Positions 25,609-34,444 of a DNA stretch of 63,664 nt are shown in pieces. The notes under the pieces were generated by a model. It saw only the letters and a program-made list of their open reading frames with translations. It was not told the DNA's origin and did no database searches. Source of the DNA: an uncultured Clostridia bacterium (lineage in GTDB: Bacteria; Bacillota; Clostridia; Lachnospirales; CAG-274); the NCBI GenBank assembly GCA_947630475.1, contig CANRHR010000013.1, forward strand, positions 1-63,664. The letters are read 5' to 3'. Made by a program: the position numbers and the translations under genes. Numbering within the stretch: the stretch's first letter is position 1; each line of letters opens with the position of its first letter.

Positions 25609-26967
25609 ATGATACATAAATATAATATGAATGGATATAATATAGTTTTGGATATTAACAGCGGTGCGGTTCATGTTGTTGACGATGCTGTTTATTCAAT
25701 ACTTGATTATTATGAAAATTTTTCCAAAGATGATATATTTAAAAAATTAAAGGATAAATTTAACAAAAATACTTTAGAAGAAGCTTTTTCGGAAATTGAA
25801 AGCCTTAAAAATGATAAGCTTCTTTTTTCGGAGGATATATATGAACCTTTGATTGATCAAGTGAAAAACAGAAATCCAATTGTAAAAGCGCTTTGTCTTC
25901 ACGTTGCTCATGACTGCAATTTAAAATGCGGTTATTGCTTTGCCCAAGAGGGAGAATACCACGGCAGGCGTTCTCTTATGAGCTTTGAGGTAGGTAAAAA
26001 GGCGATTGATTTTTTAATAAAAAGCTCTAAAGCACGCAAAAACCTTGAGATTGATTTTTTTGGCGGAGAACCTTTAATGAATTTTGATGTTGTAAAGCAA
26101 ATTGTTGAATATGCAAAAAGCATTGAAAAAGAAAAAAATAAAAATTTTAGATTTACAATAACAACAAACGGTATGCTTTTAAATGAAAAAATTTTGAATT
26201 TTATAAATGAAAATATGCATAATGTTGTTTTAAGCCTTGACGGACGAAAAGAGGTTAATGACAAAATGCGCCCGGATATGGGGGGAAATGGAAGTTATGA
26301 TAAAATTGTGCCGAGATTTTTAAAAACAGCCCAAAGCAGAAATCAAAAAAATTATTATGTAAGAGGAACTTTTACAGGCTATAATAAGGATTTCAGCGAA
26401 GATGTAATACATATGGCTGAGCTGGGTTTTAAGCAAATAAGCGTTGAGCCTGTGGTGTGTGAGCCTGAAAAAGAATATTCCATTAAAAAAGAGGATCTTC
26501 CTCAGCTTTTTGAGGAATATGAAAAGCTGGCAAAAAAGATGCTTGAAATGAAAAAGGAAAATAAAGAATTTAATTTCTTTCATTTTATGATTGATCTGAC
26601 AGGCGGGCCATGTGTTTCAAAAAGACTTGTCGGATGCGGCTCAGGTACTGAATATCTTGCCGTTACGCCAACGGGTGAGCTTTATCCGTGTCATCAGTTT
26701 GTGGGTATGGAGGATTTTAAGCTTGGCGATGTTGATAACGGAATAGTTAAGCCTGAAATAAGAGAAAAATTTGAAAACCTTAATATTTATACAAAGCCTG
26801 CCTGTAAAAAATGTTGGGCTAAATTTTATTGCAGCGGGGGATGCTGCGCAAATTCTTACAACATGAACGGAAATTTCCTTGAGCCATATGAAATAGGCTG
26901 TGAGCTTCAAAAAAAGAGAATAGAATGTGCAATTATGCTTAAGGTTGCCCAAATGGATGAATCATAA
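25609..26967 (+). CDS. scfB: SCIFF radical-SAM maturase
   Basis: A radical-SAM/SPASM enzyme of 452 residues that installs thioether bonds in the SCIFF peptide. The N-terminal peptide-binding region (about 1-85) is followed by CNLKCGYCFAQEGEYHG, giving the CxxxCxxC cluster (from about residue 103), and FFGGEPLMN. The C-terminal SPASM domain has CGSGTEYLAVTPTGELYPCHQF and CKKCWAKFYCSGGC, which bind auxiliary Fe-S clusters. The ATG at 25609 was chosen because AAAGGAG precedes it; a 45-residue upstream extension starts at TTG without a ribosome site. It follows the SCIFF gene on the same strand, as in other Clostridia. Confidence 0.95.
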   Translation: MIHKYNMNGYNIVLDINSGAVHVVDDAVYSILDYYENFSKDDIFKKLKDKFNKNTLEEAFSEIESLKNDKLLFSEDIYEPLIDQVKNRNPIVKALCLHVAHDCNLKCGYCFAQEGEYHGRRSLMSFEVGKKAIDFLIKSSKARKNLEIDFFGGEPLMNFDVVKQIVEYAKSIEKEKNKNFRFTITTNGMLLNEKILNFINENMHNVVLSLDGRKEVNDKMRPDMGGNGSYDKIVPRFLKTAQSRNQKNYYVRGTFTGYNKDFSEDVIHMAELGFKQISVEPVVCEPEKEYSIKKEDLPQLFEEYEKLAKKMLEMKKENKEFNFFHFMIDLTGGPCVSKRLVGCGSGTEYLAVTPTGELYPCHQFVGMEDFKLGDVDNGIVKPEIREKFENLNIYTKPACKKCWAKFYCSGGCCANSYNMNGNFLEPYEIGCELQKKRIECAIMLKVAQMDES

Positions 26968-27033
26968 AAAAATATTTTACAGCACTTTGCATTATTCAAC
27001 ATTTTTTATTGTAACAAAATTGTAAAATATAGG

Positions 27034-27062
27034 TTGATATTTAAAAAATTTTATGGTATAAT
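27034..27062 (+). promoter_or_regulatory. Promoter of kdgK
   Basis: TTGATA (27034-27039), 17 bases, TATAAT (27057-27062), 66 bases before the kdgK ATG. Confidence 0.78.
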
Positions 27063-27127
27063 TTAACTATAATAAATTATGTGTTGTGCATAATTACAAA
27101 ATTTTTGACTAAGGAGGATTTATTTCA

Positions 27128-28159
27128 ATGGGCAAGATTGTAACAATGGGTGAGATTATGTTAAGATTATCTACACCAAATAACGAAAAATTTATCCAGG
27201 CTGATGAGTTCGATATTAATTATGGCGGCGGAGAGGCTAATGTTGCCGTTTCTTTAGCTAATTACGGTCATGATGCTGAGTTTGTTACGGCTGTTCCCGA
27301 TAACCCGATTGGTGAATGTGCTGTTGCCGCACTTAGAAAATACGGCGTTGAAACTAAGCATATCGTTAAAAGCGGAGAAAGACTTGGTATTTATTATCTT
27401 GAAACAGGCGCTTCTATGAGAGCATCAAACGTAGTTTATGACAGAGCTCATTCTTCAATATCCACAGCTACAGCAGATCAGTTCGATTTTGATGCGATTT
27501 TTGAGGGCGCTGACTGGTTCCATTTCACAGGCATCACTCCGGCTGTTTCAGATATCGCTGCCGAAGTTACTGAGGCTGCTCTTAAAGCTGCTAAGGCTAA
27601 AGGCGTAACAGTTTCTTGCGATCTTAATTTCAGAAAGAAATTATGGTCTTCCGAAAAGGCTCAAAAGATTATGACAAACCTTATGCAGTATGTTGATGTC
27701 TGCATCGGAAACGAAGAAGATGCAGAAAAGGTTCTTGGCTTTAAGCCCGGTGAAACCGATGTTACCAGCGGTGAGCTCGAGATGGAAGGCTACAAGGATA
27801 TCTTCAATCAGATGTGCGATAAATTTAATTTCAAATATGTAATAAGCTCTCTTCGTGAAAGCTTCTCTGCTTCTCACAATGGTTGGTCAGCTTGTATAAT
27901 GGACGGAAAGACAAGAGAATTTTACCGTTCAAGAAGATATGAGATCAATCCTATTGTTGACAGAGTAGGCGGCGGAGATTCTTTTGCCGGCGGTCTTATC
28001 TGCGGCTTGATGGACGGTAAAGATATGAAAGGCGCTATAGAGTACGCTGTTGCAGCTTCAGCTTTGAAGCATACTATCCCAGGCGACTTTAACCTTGTTA
28101 CACGTGCAGATGTTGACGCTTTGGCAGGCGGCGACGGTTCAGGCCGTGTTCAAAGATAA
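27128..28159 (+). CDS. kdgK: 2-keto-3-deoxygluconate kinase (PfkB family)
   Basis: Phosphorylates 2-keto-3-deoxygluconate with ATP to KDPG, the step after the Uxa and Kdu branches join. It is 343 residues. PfkB motif 1 is NYGGGEANVAVSLANYG (about 30-46), and the C-terminal active-site motif is DRVGGGDSFAGGLICGL with the catalytic Asp (about 278-294). SDLNFRKKLW-like CDLNFRKKLW is typical of KdgK. GGAGG precedes the ATG. It has its own promoter and a hairpin terminator 85 bases downstream, and is followed by kduI and kduD. The next enzyme, KDPG aldolase (kdgA), is not in the window. Confidence 0.92.
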   Translation: MGKIVTMGEIMLRLSTPNNEKFIQADEFDINYGGGEANVAVSLANYGHDAEFVTAVPDNPIGECAVAALRKYGVETKHIVKSGERLGIYYLETGASMRASNVVYDRAHSSISTATADQFDFDAIFEGADWFHFTGITPAVSDIAAEVTEAALKAAKAKGVTVSCDLNFRKKLWSSEKAQKIMTNLMQYVDVCIGNEEDAEKVLGFKPGETDVTSGELEMEGYKDIFNQMCDKFNFKYVISSLRESFSASHNGWSACIMDGKTREFYRSRRYEINPIVDRVGGGDSFAGGLICGLMDGKDMKGAIEYAVAASALKHTIPGDFNLVTRADVDALAGGDGSGRVQR

Positions 28160-28243
28160 TCTTATAATTAATTTACAGCTTGCTCACATTGCTATTTTTG
28201 CAGGGTGAGCCTGCTGTTATTTTGCCCGACAAGCAATTAATCG

Positions 28244-28278
28244 GCTGTTTTTGAATATCAAAAACAGCTCTATTTTTA
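28244..28278 (+). terminator. Terminator after kdgK, within repeat debris
   Basis: GCTGTTTTTGA (28244-28254) pairs with TCAAAAACAGC (28258-28268), then TCTATTTTT. Upstream, GCTCAC/GTGAGC (about 28186-28211) and CCCGACAAGCAATTAATCGG are AAGTAAG-family remnants. Confidence 0.65.
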
Positions 28279-28336
28279 ACTTTGTTTTTAAAATTTTAAA
28301 GAGAATAAAATATATAGGATTGGATTGGTGAAATTT

Positions 28337-29194
28337 ATGAAGCTTGAAACAAGATATTCAAACCATTTTGATGATGTTAAGCATTATACAACCGAGCAGC
28401 TCAGAGAGCATTTTTTGGTTGAAAAGGTTTTTGTTCCGGGTGAAATGAAGCTTGTATACAGTCATAATGACAGAATTATTTTTGGCGGAATTATGCCTAC
28501 CGATAATGAGCTTAAGCTTGAGGGCAGCAAAGAGCTTGCAAGCGATTATTTCCTTCAGAGAAGAGAGCTTGGAGTTATAAACATTGGCGGAGCAGGCTGC
28601 ATTACTGTTGACGGAAAGGTTTATGAGCTTAACAACAGTGACGGAATTTATGTTGGTATGGGCGCTAAAGAGATTAGTTTTTCGGCAAAGGACGCAAATG
28701 ATCCTCCAAAATTTTATATGAACAGCGCAACAGCCCATAAAACTTATCCAACTTTACTTATTACATTTAATGATGCCAATCACAGACCGATGGGTTCTCT
28801 TGAGGACTGCAACAAAAGAACTATTAATCAATATGTTCACCCCGAGGTATTAAAAAGACTTGATCCCGAAGGAGGAAGCTGTCAGTTGGCTATGGGCTTT
28901 ACAAAGCTTGAGCCGGGTTCAAATTGGAATACAATGCCCTGCCATACTCACGAAAGAAGGATGGAGGTTTATTTATATTTTGATGTTGAAGCTGACAATG
29001 TTGTGTTCCATATGATGGGCAGACCTGATGAAACAAGACATATTGTTATGAAAAATGAGGACGCTGTTATTTCTCCAAGCTGGTCAATACATTCAGGTGT
29101 AGGAACTAAGGCTTATACCTTTATTTGGGGCATGGTTGGTGAAAATCAAGAATTTGACGATATGGATCACTGTAAAACAGACGAGTTGAGGTAA
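28337..29194 (+). CDS. kduI: 5-keto-4-deoxyuronate isomerase
   Basis: Converts 5-keto-4-deoxyuronate, released from unsaturated pectin fragments, to 2,5-diketo-3-deoxygluconate. It is 285 residues, close to the family norm of about 278. The cupin-type zinc site shows as [19 protein letters not shown] (His-x-His-x4-Glu-like pattern, about residues 201-219) with a further His in SWSIHSGVG. The ATG at 28337 is preceded by GGTGA; TTG or GTG codons 9-12 bases earlier are possible starts. kduD follows 77 bases later. Together they channel lyase products into the KDG pool used by KdgK. Confidence 0.94.
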   Translation: MKLETRYSNHFDDVKHYTTEQLREHFLVEKVFVPGEMKLVYSHNDRIIFGGIMPTDNELKLEGSKELASDYFLQRRELGVINIGGAGCITVDGKVYELNNSDGIYVGMGAKEISFSAKDANDPPKFYMNSATAHKTYPTLLITFNDANHRPMGSLEDCNKRTINQYVHPEVLKRLDPEGGSCQLAMGFTKLEPGSNWNTMPCHTHERRMEVYLYFDVEADNVVFHMMGRPDETRHIVMKNEDAVISPSWSIHSGVGTKAYTFIWGMVGENQEFDDMDHCKTDELR

Positions 29195-29271
29195 CAGCTC
29201 GCTGATTTTGGGCTGATAACCTTGTTTTTAGGCTATTAGCCTTTTATTTTTAAAATATTTGGAGGATAAAA

Positions 29272-30054
29272 ATGATTAAAAATATTTCAGATTTTACGAT
29301 GGATTTTTTTAGGCTCGATGGCAAAACAGCAGTTGTAACCGGAGGAAATAAAGGAATAGGCTTAGGTATAGCCGTAGGTTTGGCAAAAGCGGGAGCCGAT
29401 TTATTTATTGTAACTCACGGCACAAATTGGGGCGAGGCTAAAGAACTTATTGAAGCTGAGGGAAGAAAAGTTGAATTTTGTCAAGCTAATCTTGAAAATA
29501 AAGCAGATATTGACAACGCCATTGAAAGCGCTGTTAAGGCATACGGCAAAATTGATATTTTGGTTAATAATGCAGGTACAATAAGAAGAAGCCCTTTGCT
29601 TGATTATAAAGACGAAGATTGGAAAGCTGTTATAGATGTAAATTTAAACTCTGTATATTATATGTGCCATGCCGCTGCAAAATATATGGCGGAGCAGGGA
29701 AGCGGAAAAATTATAAATATTGCTTCTATGCTTTCTTTCCAGGGCGGCAAATTTGTTCCTCCATACACGGCGTCAAAGCATGGCGTTGTGGGAATAACAA
29801 AAGCATTTGCAAATGAGCTTGCAGAAAAAAATATACAGATTAACGCAATTGCGCCGGGTTATGTTGCTACAGATAACACCAAGCAGATAAGAAATGACGA
29901 GCAGAGAGAAAAAGAAATTCTCGCCAGAATACCGGCAGGAAGATGGGCTGTTCCGGCTGATATGATGGGAGCTGCTATTTTCCTTTCAAGCCCTGCTTCT
30001 GATTATATTAACGGTCATGTATTGGCTGTTGACGGCGGCTGGCTGGTAAGATAA
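29272..30054 (+). CDS. kduD: 2-dehydro-3-deoxy-D-gluconate 5-dehydrogenase (SDR)
   Basis: A classical short-chain dehydrogenase of 260 residues that reduces 2,5-diketo-3-deoxygluconate to 2-keto-3-deoxygluconate. The nucleotide motif is VVTGGNKGIGLGIAVGLA (about 21-38), NNAG follows near residue 100, and the catalytic set is Ser in IASMLS and YTASK (Tyr/Lys, about 163-167). The end, NGHVLAVDGGWLVR, is typical. GGAGG precedes the ATG. Position after kduI supports the specific name; by sequence alone a gluconate 5-dehydrogenase role cannot be ruled out. A second relative is at 38567-39355. Confidence 0.88.
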   Translation: MIKNISDFTMDFFRLDGKTAVVTGGNKGIGLGIAVGLAKAGADLFIVTHGTNWGEAKELIEAEGRKVEFCQANLENKADIDNAIESAVKAYGKIDILVNNAGTIRRSPLLDYKDEDWKAVIDVNLNSVYYMCHAAAKYMAEQGSGKIINIASMLSFQGGKFVPPYTASKHGVVGITKAFANELAEKNIQINAIAPGYVATDNTKQIRNDEQREKEILARIPAGRWAVPADMMGAAIFLSSPASDYINGHVLAVDGGWLVR

Positions 30055-30127
30055 AACAAGCTTATTTTGTTTCAAATAAATCAATTTTTAAAATATGTAA
30101 TTTATGAAAATGGAGATGAAAATTATT

Positions 30128-30400
30128 ATGGCAGGATTTGGATTTGATTCAAGTCATGGAAGCGCCGTATCACAGGGACAGGAGGCATATATTGTACTTC
30201 AAGTAGTTCTTACAGAAAAATTTCTGGGTACCGGATCAGGCACAGCAAGTCTTACAAATTTGCAAAACGTGATCAATGAACAGGCAGCAAAAGGTTACAG
30301 ACTTCATACCATCACAACGACATCCTCAGGTTCAAAAGGTTTTTTAGGCGGCGATAAAATACAGGCAACACTTGTTTTTGAAAGACTCGATCTAAAATAA
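30128..30400 (+). CDS. DUF4177-like small protein
   Basis: A 90-residue protein beginning MAGFGFDSSHGSAVSQGQEAY. The stretch LTNLQNVINEQAAKGYRLHTITT followed by a beta strand (KIQATLVFERL) matches the DUF4177 pattern, in which a helix with AxxGWxL precedes a final strand. A glycine-rich loop, SSGSKGFLGGDK, lies between. The ATG at 30128 has GGAGAT at 30112-30117; ATG codons at 30104 and 30116 overlap or precede that site. Function unknown. It lies between kduD and the SLH esterase gene, in no evident operon. Confidence 0.65.
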   Translation: MAGFGFDSSHGSAVSQGQEAYIVLQVVLTEKFLGTGSGTASLTNLQNVINEQAAKGYRLHTITTTSSGSKGFLGGDKIQATLVFERLDLK

Positions 30401-30514
30401 TTCTCTATCATAGCAATATAAAATTAATAATAAATTGAAGAGAATAATTTCTAATTATGTTGAATTGATTATGTATCTTTGCTGAAAATTATATATAAAT
30501 TATTTTGATTAAAG

Positions 30515-30543
30515 TTGCTAAATTACGATATTTGTGATATAAT
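30515..30543 (+). promoter_or_regulatory. Promoter of the SLH esterase gene
   Basis: TTGCTA (30515-30520), 17 bases, TATAAT (30538-30543). It implies a leader of about 155 bases before the ATG at 30705. The rest of the 304-bp gap (30401-30514) shows nothing recognisable. Confidence 0.72.
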
Positions 30544-30549
30544 ATTTAA

Positions 30550-30704
30550 ATCTGATTCGAATAAAATATTGTTCGGATTTATGCCTGTAAAGTCTTAGGC
30601 GGCAGGGTGATAGGGCAGGAGGTTTTTAGCCTTTAGACAATGGGCTTGTTTAAAGATTATAGGTTGTCTTTATAACCTAAAATATTAATAAGGAGATAAT
30701 AAAA
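30550..30704 (+). other. Long, apparently structured 5' leader
   Basis: It has a bulged hairpin (AAATC...CGAA with TTCGGATTT, about 30548-30580). A G-rich middle follows (TTAGGCGGCAGGGTGATAGG), then GCCTTTAGACAATGGGC. A hairpin TAGGTT/AACCTA (about 30660-30682) stands right before the AAGGAG ribosome site. The layout suggests a regulatory RNA controlling ribosome access, but I could not match it to a known riboswitch class. Confidence 0.4.
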
Positions 30705-33700
30705 ATGAAGAGGGAAAATCAAAGATTTTTAGCCTTTATTCTTGTTTTTACTTTGATCTTTTCTACACTTGTTTACGGCTTGGACGAAAATTTAATCTCT
30801 TCCGATTCTGAAGCAGAAGAATATACTGTTTTGGACGAAACTGCAAATGAAGAAGATGAAATTCAGGCTGAAGAAAATGAAGATCAAGCTTTACAGAGTG
30901 AAGAGGACGAAATTCTCCAAGCCGAAGAAAACGAAGATCAAGCTTTACAAAGTGAAGATCAAATCTTACAAAATGACGAAAACGAAACTCCGGCTGAAGA
31001 AGATAAAGAAGATGACTCCGAGCAGGGTATATCTTTATTAAGCGCAGAAGCCGATGAGCCTATGCCTATTGCATCTTCTCTTAATCCTTTATATGAAATA
31101 GGAGATGCTATTGATTTTGGTACAGAGAATCTTAACATAACAGTAATGCAGAAATTGACAGGTGACGGAACATATGTTCAGGGAAGTTCAACCAATTCAA
31201 ATTATCAAACTCCATCGGGTGAAACAATCAGTTGTCGAATTGTGTTTAAGGTTGAGCCTGCCGTAACAGGAAATATTACAGTAAAATCAAACGCAGCAAG
31301 CGGCAAACAGGGTTATATTCTTAAGGATACAGGAACAGACGGAACATATGATATTTTATTGTATGATGATAAATCACCGGCAACAATGGTGGGATTCCTT
31401 GAAGCAGGCAGCATATATTATATTTGTTATAAAGGAACAAATGCAAAAATATCAGAAATTACATTTGAGCCGGGCAATGAGCCTATAACAGAGTCAGAAT
31501 CCGAAACAGAAACAACAACAGAAGAAGAAACAAATATTGAAAATATTAACGATATAGCCAGAACAGCGCCTTCAAAGGCAAGTGATGGCAAGAAGCATAC
31601 AATTTGGGTGCTTGGCGATTCAACAGCATGTTATTATGGCGCCGACAGCGGATATTCAATACCAAGAAACGGCTTTGGTATGGCTTTAGGCGATGACAGC
31701 GCAAACGGATATGAGGCGCAGTATAAAATTTTTGATAACCCCAATATAGAGGTAAAAAATTTGGCTATATCGGGAATAAGCTCACTTAGCTTTTTAAGCA
31801 ATGCCAATTATAAAACACTTACAGAAAATTGGCAGGAGGGTGATTATCTTATTTTAGCCTTTGGTCATAATGACCAAAAAGAAGAACCAGCAAGATTTAC
31901 TAATGCTTCAAAAGGGGCGGAGGGCTATAACTGGACAGGACAGTTTGCTTATTCTCTTTATTCAAATTATATTCTTCCTGCCGTAAAGAAAGGTGTTACA
32001 CCTATTCTTGCAACCTCTATTGTCAGAAGAAGCACAAGCGCAAACGGACCGTCAGGCTCAAATGTGCATGATCTGACAAGCAAAGGCTTTGGTGATTACA
32101 GACAAACAGTTATAGATCTTGGTAAAAAGTTCAATCTTTCGGTATTGGACAACACCTATTATACATACAGCGAATGTATCGCCTTGGGCGCAGGAGCCGA
32201 TGACGGAACAAGCGGCTATGCTGTAAATCATGCGATTAAGGTTGACGGAAGCATAGACAATACTCATGTAAACGCAACAGGCGCAAGAATGATAGCTTAT
32301 TTTATGGCTCAGGCTATACAGGGAAAAGAGATTAACTATGGAGTAAATGCAGAATCCGAGTCTTCAATAACTCCTATGCTTACAGATGAAACTCATGACT
32401 ACGGCAATGCTTTTGAGTCGCTTGCAACTTATTTTGGAGAAGATGCCAATGTTGACCCAAGAACAAAGGAATTTGAAAGCGGTGAAATAGATCCGAGCGC
32501 ATTCAGATTGTTCTTGAATTATGACGGCGACGCAGGAGCAATACAGGCGGATCAGGAATTTAACGTTGATGTTAATGTTGTAAATAATAAGGGAATAGGT
32601 AAAGTTGAATTGAACCTTACTTACGATTCACAAGAAGTAACCCCTGTTACAAGCAAGGATATTGTTGATAAGAATAATAATTTTGTTATAACCGCAGATA
32701 ATTATGCCAATGCCGTTGCAGCTCAGACAAATGATGGCACAAAGCATACCATTACACTCAGCGCAGAATTTAACCCAAGCGTTACATCTGAAGAAAGTAC
32801 TCTTTTCAGTGTTCCTCTTAAGCTTGTTAAAAGAGGAGATGTTGCAATTAAGCTTTCAGGAAAGGCATATAATTCAGAAGGTACGGAATATACCGAAGAG
32901 GAGTTAATTTTTACAGATTTAGGTATAAATACAGATGCCGATATCAATACACCAAGTTCATCAGAAAGCAGCTCTGAAAGCTCTTCAGATAATACAACAG
33001 AGGATAGTTCTACAGAGAGTGGTACAGGAAGTGAATCAAACAGCTCAACGGAAAGTGGAACAGAAAGCGGGTCAAGCAGCTCAACAGAAAATGGAACAGA
33101 GAGCGAATCAAACAGCTCAACGGAGAGTGGAACAGAGAGCGAATCAAACAGCTCAACGGAAAGTGGAACAGAGAGCGACAGCAGTTCAACGGAAAATAGC
33201 ACAGAAAGCGACAGCAGCTCAACGGAAAGCAGTTCTGAAAGTTCTTCAAGTTCAAACGGCGGCAGCTCTTCAAGCGGAGGAAGTTCTTCAGGAGGCGGCA
33301 GCTCTTCAAGAAGTAATGGTTCATCTTCCAAAAAAGCTTCAGGAAATTCTTCATCTTCTTCAAGCTCTGAAAGCGGAAGTTCCGAAAGTTCCGATAAAAA
33401 CAGCAGCGCAGAAAGCAAAGCTCCTTCAAGCTCTGAAAGTTCAAGTGATTCAAACAGCTTTTCTTCAAATACAACAGACAAAGTAAGCGTTTCAGAGGCA
33501 GGTTCTTTTGTAACTGAGGGTGGATTTACAATTAATCCTCCTGCCTTGAAAAATTCAAGCGGTCAGATTGTTGCAGGCTCAAGCCTTAATAATTCAAGCT
33601 TAGTTTCATCAAGCAGCTTTAGCGATACTTCATCACGCAGTTGGGCGCAGGCTGCTATTGATAAATTATCTTCAATGGGCGTTATAAATGGAGTTGGAGA

Positions 33701-34193
33701 CGGTAAATTTGCTCCGGATGCAAAAAGCAAAAGAGGAGATTTTATGGTTATGCTTACTAAGGTTTTAGGCATAAGCGGAACGCCTAAGTCAAGCTTTTCT
33801 GATGTAGCATCAAACAGTTATTATGCAAATGCCGTTAATCTTGCCAAGGATCTTGGGCTTGCAAACGGAATGGGCGATAACAAATTTAATCCAGAGCAGT
33901 CTATTACACGTCAGGATATGATGGTTATTTCAGCCAGAGCGCTTGAAGCCGTAGGCTATGATGTAAGCAGTGCAGATGTATCTGTTCTTAATTCATATGC
34001 AGATGCCGGAAGTATTTCAGATTATGCTAAGCCTTATGTTGCTTTCCTTATTGAAAACGGCCTTGTAAACGGAACAAGTGATTCAACTGTTTCTCCTTTG
34101 GCTGATATAACAAGGGCACAGATGGCAGTGCTTATGTCTAACCTTTATGATACTGTAACAGATAAAGTTATTAATGAGCAGGATGCTGCTTAA
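30705..34193 (+). CDS. Cell-surface CE12-type acetylesterase with Ser-rich linker and three SLH repeats
   Basis: A 1162-residue surface protein. Signal peptide about 1-26 (FLAFILVFTLIFSTLVYG). An acidic stretch follows (about 30-110) holding two copies of AEENEDQALQSE. A beta-rich region precedes an SGNH esterase domain (about 295-545: VLGDSTACYYG, GISSLSF, FGHNDQKEE, DNTHVNATGA), close to rhamnogalacturonan acetylesterases. Next, about 600-740, is a beta-sandwich domain with VVNNKGIGKVELNLTYDSQ, which looks cohesin-like. A Ser/Thr/Glu-rich linker of about 170 residues with 12-residue repeats follows. Three SLH repeats (about 980-1150: ITRQDMMVISARALE, ITRAQMAVLMSNLYD) anchor it to wall polymer. 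It probably deacetylates pectin at the cell surface. Confidence 0.88.
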   Translation: MKRENQRFLAFILVFTLIFSTLVYGLDENLISSDSEAEEYTVLDETANEEDEIQAEENEDQALQSEEDEILQAEENEDQALQSEDQILQNDENETPAEEDKEDDSEQGISLLSAEADEPMPIASSLNPLYEIGDAIDFGTENLNITVMQKLTGDGTYVQGSSTNSNYQTPSGETISCRIVFKVEPAVTGNITVKSNAASGKQGYILKDTGTDGTYDILLYDDKSPATMVGFLEAGSIYYICYKGTNAKISEITFEPGNEPITESESETETTTEEETNIENINDIARTAPSKASDGKKHTIWVLGDSTACYYGADSGYSIPRNGFGMALGDDSANGYEAQYKIFDNPNIEVKNLAISGISSLSFLSNANYKTLTENWQEGDYLILAFGHNDQKEEPARFTNASKGAEGYNWTGQFAYSLYSNYILPAVKKGVTPILATSIVRRSTSANGPSGSNVHDLTSKGFGDYRQTVIDLGKKFNLSVLDNTYYTYSECIALGAGADDGTSGYAVNHAIKVDGSIDNTHVNATGARMIAYFMAQAIQGKEINYGVNAESESSITPMLTDETHDYGNAFESLATYFGEDANVDPRTKEFESGEIDPSAFRLFLNYDGDAGAIQADQEFNVDVNVVNNKGIGKVELNLTYDSQEVTPVTSKDIVDKNNNFVITADNYANAVAAQTNDGTKHTITLSAEFNPSVTSEESTLFSVPLKLVKRGDVAIKLSGKAYNSEGTEYTEEELIFTDLGINTDADINTPSSSESSSESSSDNTTEDSSTESGTGSESNSSTESGTESGSSSSTENGTESESNSSTESGTESESNSSTESGTESDSSSTENSTESDSSSTESSSESSSSSNGGSSSSGGSSSGGGSSSRSNGSSSKKASGNSSSSSSSESGSSESSDKNSSAESKAPSSSESSSDSNSFSSNTTDKVSVSEAGSFVTEGGFTINPPALKNSSGQIVAGSSLNNSSLVSSSSFSDTSSRSWAQAAIDKLSSMGVINGVGDGKFAPDAKSKRGDFMVMLTKVLGISGTPKSSFSDVASNSYYANAVNLAKDLGLANGMGDNKFNPEQSITRQDMMVISARALEAVGYDVSSADVSVLNSYADAGSISDYAKPYVAFLIENGLVNGTSDSTVSPLADITRAQMAVLMSNLYDTVTDKVINEQDAA
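32998..33240 (+). repeat. 36-bp coding tandem repeats in the Ser-rich linker
   Basis: About six units encode variants of ESNSSTESGTES and DSSSTENSTES. The DNA units are nearly identical (for example AGAGAGCGAATCAAACAGCT recurs), so copy number could change by slippage. The low-complexity composition also opens long false frames on both other strands. Confidence 0.75.
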
Positions 34194-34212
34194 ATTGTTT
34201 TTGTAAAATATT

Positions 34213-34257
34213 CCGCTGATTTTCTTGTATAAAATACAAGCAGATCAGCGGTTTTTA
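34213..34257 (+). terminator. Terminator of the SLH esterase gene
   Basis: CCGCTGAT (34213-34220) pairs with ATCAGCGG (34244-34251), with an inner stem CTTGTAT/ATACAAG, then TTTTTATAC. Confidence 0.82.
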
Positions 34258-34265
34258 TACTTTAA

Positions 34266-34368
34266 ACAACAAGTAAGCTATATCCTTTTACGCTATGGAT
34301 AATTACTGTTGATTTCCGTGATTTTGAAGCAATAAGATATTGTTATTTTTTTCTGTTTTATGTATAAT
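34266..34368 (+). promoter_or_regulatory. Repeat remnant and promoter before lon
   Basis: AACAACAAGTAAGC...TAATTACTGTTG (about 34265-34315) is an AAGTAAG-type repeat. TTGTTA (34340-34345), 17 bases, TATAAT (34363-34368) is a good promoter 76 bases before the lon ATG. No CIRCE or CtsR-type heat-shock operator was recognised. Confidence 0.65.
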
Positions 34369-34444
34369 AAAATAATAAAAAGACTGTTCGGTTTTAAAAT
34401 TATTAATGAACAGCTTATAATGCTAAGCACAGACAGGTGATTTT

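Noticed and set aside
30550..30704. Cyclic-di-GMP riboswitch in the SLH esterase leader
   Set aside because: The conserved GGGACGCAAAGCC-type core and tetraloop receptor are not present, so I left it as an unassigned leader.
32723..33486. Long open frames on both strands across the Ser-rich part of the SLH esterase gene
   Set aside because: They are low-complexity products of the 36-bp tandem repeats read in other frames, without ribosome sites or family features.
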